NCBI GenBank assembly: GCA_001799675.1
Contig: MGTX01000022.1
Coordinates: 74,852-109,858, forward strand
Source of the DNA: Elusimicrobia bacterium GWA2_66_18
GTDB lineage: Bacteria > Elusimicrobiota > Elusimicrobia > UBA1565 > UBA9628
Direction: 5' to 3'
Length of the DNA: 35,007 bases
Shown: one piece after another, positions 29,306-35,007 of the stretch
How the letters are laid out: every line of letters starts with the position of its first letter
Numbering within the stretch: the first letter of the stretch is position 1
Made by a program: the position numbers and the translations under genes
The notes under the pieces: model-generated
Database searches by the model: none
The model's input: the letters and a program-made list of their open reading frames with translations, nothing else
What the model was told of the DNA's origin: nothing

Positions 29306-30357
29306 CGACGACGCGCGGCTGCGCGGCCGACGTACGGCGGGTGATCGACCGGCTGCTGGGCGATCCCGAACACCGGCAGAAATGGGGCACGGTCGCGGGC
29401 GAGGACGGCAGATTCCTCGAGATGTGCATCGGGATGATTGGAGCGAAGAACGTCCTGGAAGTCGGGGCCGGAACGGGCCTTTCGTCTCTTTACATGGGCC
29501 TGGGACTCCTCAAGACCGGGGGGAAGCTGACGACCATCGAGTTTGATGCGGAGCGTCTGCGTCGCGCGAAGGCGAACCTGGAGGAAGCCGGGCTTTCGCA
29601 GACCGTCGATTTGATGGGAAAAGACGCGTGGGATGTCCTTCCCCGCCTCCAAGGGACTTTCGACATGGTCTTCTTGGACGCCGTCAAGATCGACGCCATC
29701 CATTATTTGGACATGATCTTTCCCCGAGTCAGGCGGGGCGGGGTCATCCTGGCCCACGATGTGAATTGGGGGCATGACAACACCGAGAATTGCAAGATGC
29801 GGGATTATCTGGACGCGCTGAAGGCCCATCCTTGCCTGGAGACGGTTTTGGTGTCCGATGAGAGCTTTAACTTGCAAGGGATCACGGGAGCGGGCATGGC
29901 CCTGAGCCATAAGAGCTGCGTTCATGGAGAGTGTCCCGTTCGTCCCGGTCGAAAGCTGGCGAGGCTCCCGGCCGGCCGGGGATTCGCTCCCGGCGACCAA
30001 CTCGGCCACATCGTCTTGGAAAAGCACGTCGACGATTATGGAAACCTCGGCTATTGCCTTCTGCTCGATCGATCATGCACGAAGCAAGAGGTCATCGGAC
30101 TGTGCGAGCAATATTTTCTTCGCCATCATCAGCAATCGACTCTGTCGGTCCATCTTTACACTTCCAGGGAGGCTTTCGACCGCAGAAATGATCTAAGCTC
30201 TCCGCCCGAACGATACTTCGAGCATCTCGTCGCCCAGTGTTATCGGCACCCCCGCGCCCCTTATGATGAAATCCGATACTATCGAGACTCCCAGATCCTC
30301 CTCTTCGAGAAGGGCCCTGCGCCGGACCCGGAGATGAAAAGGGAGGCGGTGTCTTGA
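29302..30357 (+). CDS. SAM-dependent O-methyltransferase-like protein with extra C-terminal domain
   Basis: Start GTG 29302 overlaps the previous stop. Of 351 residues, the first 215 or so are a class I methyltransferase of the catechol-O-methyltransferase-like type. Motif I is VLEVGAGTGLSS (about 51-62), then TIEFDAERL, and FDMVFLDAVK, where the Asp usually helps bind a metal. RGGVILAHDVNW follows. The last 130 residues form a separate domain I do not recognise (LGYCLLLDRSC, STLSVHLYTSREAF, DSQILLFEKG). The DNA for that part (around 30050-30260) is visibly less GC-rich than its surroundings, suggesting a separate origin. Confidence 0.75.
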   Translation: MTTTRGCAADVRRVIDRLLGDPEHRQKWGTVAGEDGRFLEMCIGMIGAKNVLEVGAGTGLSSLYMGLGLLKTGGKLTTIEFDAERLRRAKANLEEAGLSQTVDLMGKDAWDVLPRLQGTFDMVFLDAVKIDAIHYLDMIFPRVRRGGVILAHDVNWGHDNTENCKMRDYLDALKAHPCLETVLVSDESFNLQGITGAGMALSHKSCVHGECPVRPGRKLARLPAGRGFAPGDQLGHIVLEKHVDDYGNLGYCLLLDRSCTKQEVIGLCEQYFLRHHQQSTLSVHLYTSREAFDRRNDLSSPPERYFEHLVAQCYRHPRAPYDEIRYYRDSQILLFEKGPAPDPEMKREAVS

Positions 30358-31262
30358 GCGGCATCGACGCGCGTCCCGGGCTCGAGTTCCTCTGGTTCGT
30401 GCAGGATCTCTGTAATTACAAGTGTCCCTATTGCTTCGTTTCCGGCCAAAGACGCGAGGCCCGGCCGTGGCTGGTCAACACGCGCCCGACCGCGCCGTGG
30501 GTCGAGGCCTGGGATCGGGTCGCCGACCTCTACGGCCCGGCTTGGATACGCTTGACCGGCGGCGAGCCGACGCGCCTGCCCGGCTTCCTGGGCCTCATCG
30601 GGGCGATGACGCGGCGCCACTCGGTCTCCTTCGACACCAACATGTCGTGGAGCCGCGATGAAATCCGGCGCTTCGCCGAACTGGTGCCGAACGACCGCAC
30701 CACGGTCGATGTCAGCCTCCATCCGAGCGAGGGATACATGAGCGAGGTTCTGGCCAAGTGCGTCATGCTCAAGGAGCGCGGCTACAAGCTGATCGCCCGA
30801 CTCGTCGGCTACCCGCCTCTGTTGGACCAGGCGTCGCGCCTACGTTCTCTCTTCGGGGGGGCGGGGCTGCGCTTCATCGTCAACCCATACCAGGGGGAGT
30901 GGCAGGGGCGGGAATATCCGCGCGATTACACCGCCGCGGAGCGTCGCACGATCGAATGCGCGAGCACCGCGCTCGATCCGGCTCTCGCCGAGGATCGCGA
31001 ACAAGTCGAGATTGCCGCCCATATCCTGCGCATGCACGAAGAGTCCCCGCGCGGCCGGCTCTGCCGCAGCGGCTCTCTGTACGCCCGCGTGATGCACGAC
31101 GGCTCGGTCTACCGTTGTCAGCCTTACGAGAGCCGAGGCTGGGAGACTCTCGGCAATCTGCTCGACGCCGATTTCCGGCTGCGCGGGGCCTCCACGCCTT
31201 GCCGCTCGGATTTGTGCGAGTTTGAGTACAAGTATCTGGCCGCGACGGAGACGGTCCGATGA
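30354..31262 (+). CDS. Short radical SAM protein 3 (subfamily C)
   Basis: Start TTG 30354 gives the 4-base TTGA overlap. The 302-residue product has C20, C24, C27 (DLCNYKCPYC), LTGGEPTRLPGF, FDTNMS and SLHPSEGY. The C-terminal cysteine pattern is LCRSGSLY, DGSVYRCQ, PCRSDLCEFEYKYL. It diverges most from the other three family members in the SAM-binding region (RLP for YPR). It belongs with the next gene as a tandem pair. Confidence 0.85.
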   Translation: MSGIDARPGLEFLWFVQDLCNYKCPYCFVSGQRREARPWLVNTRPTAPWVEAWDRVADLYGPAWIRLTGGEPTRLPGFLGLIGAMTRRHSVSFDTNMSWSRDEIRRFAELVPNDRTTVDVSLHPSEGYMSEVLAKCVMLKERGYKLIARLVGYPPLLDQASRLRSLFGGAGLRFIVNPYQGEWQGREYPRDYTAAERRTIECASTALDPALAEDREQVEIAAHILRMHEESPRGRLCRSGSLYARVMHDGSVYRCQPYESRGWETLGNLLDADFRLRGASTPCRSDLCEFEYKYLAATETVR

Positions 31263-32161
31263 CGCGCGAGTGGTGGCTGGACGAGCACGCGCCGACCTTC
31301 ACCTGGGACCTTTGGTACGGCTGCAACTACCGCTGTTCCTACTGCTGGTGGGAGATGGGGGACCTCTGGGAGGAGCTGGCGCGCAGCCATCGCCTGCTGG
31401 CGCCCGAGGATTGGGCCGCGGCCTGGACCCGCGTGCGCGACCGCCACGGTGCGGCGCGCATCGACGTGCTGGGCGGCGAGCCTCTGGCCTATCCGCGGGC
31501 CGGGGAGGTCTTTGAGGCGCTCTCGAAGCTCCACCGCCTCGTCATCACCACCAACCTCTCGCCGCAGCCCGAGAAGCTGGATCTGCTCGCCTCATGTTTA
31601 TCTCCCGAGCTCGTGCATTTCAGCGCGAGCTTCCATCCCGAGTTCACGAAGATCGATGCGTTCATGGGAAGGCTCTCGCTTCTGCGCGCGCGGGGATTTC
31701 GCCCGGCGGTGCTGTTCGTGACCTGGCCGCCGCTGCTGCCGCGCTTGGCGGAGTACCGCGGCGTCTTCCAGGACGCCGGCTATCCCTTCAGCGCGATGGT
31801 GTTCCAGGGCGAGTTCTCCGGTCTCCTCTATCCTGACGCCTACACGCCGCAGGAGCGAGCCCTCATCGCAGGCGAGATCGGAGGGGAGCCGGCGCAAAAG
31901 GAGGCGGAGCGCGATTACCGCCTCGATGTCCGAGCCACGCTGGGCAAGCCCTGCCACGCGGGGCGGGTCTACGCGAACGTGAAAGCCGACGGTAGGATCT
32001 TCCGTTGCGGTCAGGACGCCTTCGGCCGCAAGCCCATGGGAAACCTCTTCGACGAAGGCTTCCGCCTCCACGACGAGCCTCGTCCGTGCCCGTACGAGCG
32101 ATGTAGCTGCCTGGAGTTCAAGTACCTCGACGAACTGCGCGTTCCGGAGGCTTCCCGATGA
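31259..32161 (+). CDS. Short radical SAM protein 4 (subfamily C)
   Basis: ATG 31259 overlaps the upstream stop. The 300-residue product has C22, C26, C29 (YGCNYRCSYC) followed by two tryptophans, LGGEPLAYPRA, TTNLS, SFHPEFTK and WPPLLPRL. The C-terminal set is PCHAGRVY, DGRIFRCGQD, PCPYERCSCLEFKYL, with one extra cysteine. The shared EF/EYKYL ending and adjacency suggest it and the preceding gene arose by tandem duplication. Confidence 0.85.
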   Translation: MTREWWLDEHAPTFTWDLWYGCNYRCSYCWWEMGDLWEELARSHRLLAPEDWAAAWTRVRDRHGAARIDVLGGEPLAYPRAGEVFEALSKLHRLVITTNLSPQPEKLDLLASCLSPELVHFSASFHPEFTKIDAFMGRLSLLRARGFRPAVLFVTWPPLLPRLAEYRGVFQDAGYPFSAMVFQGEFSGLLYPDAYTPQERALIAGEIGGEPAQKEAERDYRLDVRATLGKPCHAGRVYANVKADGRIFRCGQDAFGRKPMGNLFDEGFRLHDEPRPCPYERCSCLEFKYLDELRVPEASR

Positions 32162-32547
32162 GCGCGCCTGAGCGGCGGGAGACGACGTCCGCGGCCCTGG
32201 GGCGTCCGGCCGGCGAGGGCGGCCTGCTCATCGAGCGCGGGGGGCTGGTCGTCTATATAGATCCAAACGGCGCTTGCGAAGGACTGCCGAAGGCCGACAT
32301 CGTCTGCGTGAGCGCCGTCGACCCGCGCCGGGCGCCGGAGACGGGGGTGCGCGCGGTCTCGATGCCGACGACGATCATCGCGGGACTGCCGCAGTGCGTC
32401 TCGCGATTCCGCCTCAACCAATTGCCGCTCCTTCACGGGCAGTCGCGCACGGCCCTGGGTCTGGAGCTCTTCTTGTCGGGCGACGACGGGACGACGGTCC
32501 GCTGGCGGCTGCGCTGGTCAGACTTGGACGTCATGCATCCCATATGA
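32158..32547 (+). CDS. Small protein, possibly a truncated metallo-beta-lactamase-fold remnant
   Basis: The 129-residue product is coupled on both sides by 4-base overlaps. The phrase GGLLIERGGLVVYIDPNG...LPKADIVCVSAVDP has the layout of the first strands of UlaG-like metallo-beta-lactamase-fold proteins ('i.DP...lpkaDlIlvTH.H.DH'). The HxHxDH metal ligands are missing and the protein is too short. It may be a degenerate non-enzymatic relative or an unrelated small protein. Its preserved coupling argues that it is expressed. Confidence 0.55.
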   Translation: MSAPERRETTSAALGRPAGEGGLLIERGGLVVYIDPNGACEGLPKADIVCVSAVDPRRAPETGVRAVSMPTTIIAGLPQCVSRFRLNQLPLLHGQSRTALGLELFLSGDDGTTVRWRLRWSDLDVMHPI

Positions 32548-34115
32548 AGCGGCGATATTGGAGACCGGTGGATTGGACGCATGCCGCGCCCCTGGCGGCG
32601 CTGGTGGCCGCTCATGCCACGGTTCAGTCCTATCTCCTGCTCCAGAGCGGAGGGCTTGCCGGGTTCTCCGCCGACAGCGCCGACCGAATCATCCTTGCGT
32701 TTATATGGGGCGGTCATCCGACCTTCTTCATCCAGCCGTCGGCCTGGCTGCCGGTTTTCTTCTGGATTTACGGGACGCTGCTGCGGTTCTGGCTCGATCC
32801 GCTTTGGGCGCCGATCGTGTTCACCGTGGTCTTGAGCAACCTGTCCCTGTTGGCTCTCTACGGGATATGCCGGAGGATCGGCGGCGGGAGGGAGGGCAGC
32901 CTATTGGCGGCCGCCGCCGCGGGCTTTATGCCTCTCTCGCTCCAGGTCAGCGGGCAGCCCTACTTCGACCCTCTCTTCATTCTCATCCTTCTTTGCGCCA
33001 TCCATGCCTGGCTGCGCTCGGAGGGGGGGCGGCGGCGCGGGTGGCATTTGGCGTCCGCCGCGGCCATGGCCGCGGCCGCGCTGACGCGGTTCGAGGGCTG
33101 GCTGTTCGTCGCCGCCTGGCTTGCGCTGACGCGGAGGCGGCCGGGGCTGCGCCTGCGCTTGCTGGCGCTTGCGCCGATCGCGCTTTATCTCCTCCATGAG
33201 GTCGCCGCATACGGCGGGTTCGAGTTCCTCAGGCTCCAGCGCGACCGCGGGCTCGTGAGCGTGCCGCCCCTGGACTGGCGTGTCCTGGACGCTCTGTGGA
33301 CCAAGGTCTTCGCCGATGGGCTGCTGCTCCCCTTCATCCTTGCGGCGTTTCCCGCTCTGGACTTCAGACGGGCCGAGGTGCGCGAGACGCTCGGCCTGGT
33401 CTGGCTTCCTTTCCTGGCGTTCATCGGCATGACCCAGTTTCTAGGATTCCCGCTGCCCTTCGAGCACTTGGCCCCGTTTCTCGCCCTCCAGATGATTCCC
33501 CTCGCCCCGGCCCTGGACCGGGCGCTGGAGGCATGGAGCTCTTCTCTGCGCGCCTGGGCCGCGGACTGGGACCGGCCCGCGAGGTTGGCTCTGGCCTTGG
33601 TCCTCATCCTTGGCGTAACGGTTGGGGCGATGATGAGAACCTGTCAGCCGCCTTGCTCGCGCGCGCCGATAGGCTTTGTAAAAGAACTCGGTCAGAAATT
33701 GAAGCCGGGCGAGCGCTTCCTCCTGGAGCTTCCGCTCGTCGGCTCTCATAACCAGGACGCCGACGAAAGATTTGAAGACCCGCGGATGCTGCAGCTTGCG
33801 GCCTTGCCGACAGAGATGGAGTTTGACCGCATCTTCAGATACCGGCACGGCTCGACGGATGACTTCTTCACCTTGGACACCGCCGATCCTTCCGTCCTGG
33901 AGCTTCCGGAGGCCGAGCTCGGAAGGGAGCTCAAGCGCCTCTCCGTGCGCCTGATCCTGGCTCGCCGCGAGCACAAGAAGCTCGAGAGGCTGGGCTGGCG
34001 ACCGGCCGGCGAGCTGCGGCATTACCTATTCTATGCGCGCGCCGAGGACAGGCTCTATCCCCTGCTGAGGAGCGGGATGGAGCCTCATGGGGGGCGGCCC
34101 GGAAGAAAGACATGA
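32544..34115 (+). CDS. Polytopic GT-C glycosyltransferase-like membrane protein
   Basis: ATG 32544 overlaps the previous stop. The 523-residue product has about ten hydrophobic helices. An early acidic loop (SADSADRI, residues about 42-49) sits where GT-C enzymes keep their catalytic acidic residue, and there is an LTRFEGWLF segment. About 150 soluble residues follow at the C-terminus. This fits ArnT/PMT-like enzymes that use polyprenyl-phosphate sugars, though motifs are weak. Embedded in the radical SAM array, it suggests a lipid- or glycan-linked step on the outer face of the membrane. Confidence 0.65.
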   Translation: MKRRYWRPVDWTHAAPLAALVAAHATVQSYLLLQSGGLAGFSADSADRIILAFIWGGHPTFFIQPSAWLPVFFWIYGTLLRFWLDPLWAPIVFTVVLSNLSLLALYGICRRIGGGREGSLLAAAAAGFMPLSLQVSGQPYFDPLFILILLCAIHAWLRSEGGRRRGWHLASAAAMAAAALTRFEGWLFVAAWLALTRRRPGLRLRLLALAPIALYLLHEVAAYGGFEFLRLQRDRGLVSVPPLDWRVLDALWTKVFADGLLLPFILAAFPALDFRRAEVRETLGLVWLPFLAFIGMTQFLGFPLPFEHLAPFLALQMIPLAPALDRALEAWSSSLRAWAADWDRPARLALALVLILGVTVGAMMRTCQPPCSRAPIGFVKELGQKLKPGERFLLELPLVGSHNQDADERFEDPRMLQLAALPTEMEFDRIFRYRHGSTDDFFTLDTADPSVLELPEAELGRELKRLSVRLILARREHKKLERLGWRPAGELRHYLFYARAEDRLYPLLRSGMEPHGGRPGRKT

Positions 34116-35007
34116 AGTCGATCGTCTTCATCAATCCTCCGATGACTCTCGAAGCCCGCTACGGAGGCTTGGCGCGGGCCGGGGCCATGGAGCCCCCTTT
34201 CGGACTCTGCTCCCTGGCCGCGGTGACGCGGCGGCAGGGTTACGAAACTCGCATCATCGACGCCGAGACCCTCGGACTGTCGGCCGACCAGGCGGCGCGG
34301 GAGGCTCTGGCCTGCAAGCCGGACTGCATCGGTCTGACCGCGACGACTCCCGCCGTCGACAGCGCGGCCCGCGTGGCCGAAAGGATCAAGGAGGCCGAGC
34401 CTTCGGTTCCGATAATTATTGGGGGCTGCCACGTCACGGCCATCCCGGAGGAGACGCTGCAAAGCTTCCCGGCTTTCGACCTGGCGCTGGTCGGCGAGGG
34501 CGAGGTCACGATCCTGGAGCTTCTGCGCGGACTCGATCAGGGGACAAGCCTCGATCGCGTCGCGGGCCTCGCCTTTCGCAGAGGGAACGGCGTCGTCCGC
34601 ACTCCGCCCCGCCCGCTGATCAAGGATCTGGACTCCATCCCCATGCCCGCCTTCGATTTACTGCCTCCGCTCGAGCGTCATTACAGCGTGACCGCGCAGA
34701 GCGTCGACCGGTTTCCGGCGGTTTCGCTGCTCACCTCCCGCGGCTGCTACGCGCGCTGCGCCTTCTGCGACACCAATGTCACGGGCAACACGATGCGCGC
34801 GCACGGCGCGGCTTATGTCGCGCGCATGATGAGACTCGTCAAAGAGCGCTACGGCATCCGCAGCGTGATGTTCGAGGACGACAATTTTCTGGCGTTGCGC
34901 AAGCGTCTTAAGGAGCTGAAGCTTCTTCTCCAGGAGGAGCGGCTCGACATGACCTGGTCCTGCACCTCCCGCGTCGACATCGCCGACGGCGAGACTCTGA
35001 GGCTCGC
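34112..35007 (+). CDS. B12-binding-domain radical SAM protein 3, 3' end outside window
   Basis: ATG 34112 overlaps the preceding stop by four bases and the frame is open to the right edge (298 codons visible). The start (KSIVFINPPM) and EPPFGLCSLAAVTRRQGYETRIID are classic for B12-binding radical SAM proteins. Next come IIIGGCHVTAIPEE and LVGEGEVTILELL, then C212, C216, C219 (GCYARCAFC) and FEDDNF. It is closer to the common BchE-like class than the two subfamily A proteins. A cobalamin-ligating DxHxxG is not evident. The array therefore continues beyond this window. Confidence 0.88.
   Translation, partial: MKSIVFINPPMTLEARYGGLARAGAMEPPFGLCSLAAVTRRQGYETRIIDAETLGLSADQAAREALACKPDCIGLTATTPAVDSAARVAERIKEAEPSVPIIIGGCHVTAIPEETLQSFPAFDLALVGEGEVTILELLRGLDQGTSLDRVAGLAFRRGNGVVRTPPRPLIKDLDSIPMPAFDLLPPLERHYSVTAQSVDRFPAVSLLTSRGCYARCAFCDTNVTGNTMRAHGAAYVARMMRLVKERYGIRSVMFEDDNFLALRKRLKELKLLLQEERLDMTWSCTSRVDIADGETLRL

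Noticed and set aside
19081-35007. Direct assignment of the array as a RiPP cluster, hopanoid or bacteriochlorophyll pathway
   Set aside because: No precursor peptide, squalene/hopene gene or tetrapyrrole gene is present, so naming a product would be guesswork.

Overview
The window is a GC-rich (by eye about 65-70% GC), almost fully coding bacterial segment that I read as chromosomal DNA of a Gram-negative, probably uncultivated lineage. It encodes an ADP-heptose epimerase (LPS core) and a possible outer-membrane barrel fragment, yet recA carries a GAAC-N4-GTTC SOS operator of the type familiar from Gram-positive LexA. The density of radical SAM genes would fit groups such as Elusimicrobiota, but that placement is an inference from recollection and was not tested. 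No tRNA, rRNA, CRISPR array or insertion sequence was seen, and no stretch over 300 bases lacks a gene.

Layout. (1) 1-5843, plus strand: a serine beta-lactamase-like domain (gene open at the left edge), a small secreted protein, an SOS-type promoter, recA, a XerD-like tyrosine recombinase, a second secreted protein and a GT-C membrane glycosyltransferase with TPR tail. (2) 5853-10218: a minus-strand thiolase diverging from a GT4 glycosyltransferase, FlK-like hotdog thioesterase and second thiolase, suggesting acyl-CoA metabolism. (3) 10354-19058: a consensus-like sigma-70 promoter followed by a complete F-type ATP synthase operon in the order atpZ, an atpI-like gene, atpB, E, F, H, A, G, D, C. 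It is interrupted by a small secreted protein and hldD between atpA and atpG, and by a PilZ-domain gene between atpG and atpD. (4) 19081-35007: a cupin gene, then a tightly packed array with ten radical SAM proteins, three of them with an N-terminal B12-binding-like domain. The array also holds a methyltransferase fused to an unknown domain, a TPR protein, a frame-broken SGNH/TPR gene, a small protein of unclear type and a second GT-C membrane protein. It continues past the right edge.

How the genes fit together. From 10354 onward all genes lie on one strand with no gap over 64 bases, so the radical SAM array may be read through from the ATP synthase promoter or from an internal promoter I could not see. 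From 22353 to 34112, thirteen consecutive junctions are exact 4-base start/stop overlaps (ATGA, GTGA or TTGA), implying translational coupling and a joint function. The radical SAM genes fall into recognisable subfamilies. The order B12-type, SPASM-type, short type occurs twice, which points to duplication of a module. No RiPP precursor gene is visible. The neighbouring GT-C protein, methyltransferase and SGNH remnant suggest modification of a glycan, lipid-linked or other small-molecule product, but the substrate is unknown. This array is the best candidate for an undescribed system.
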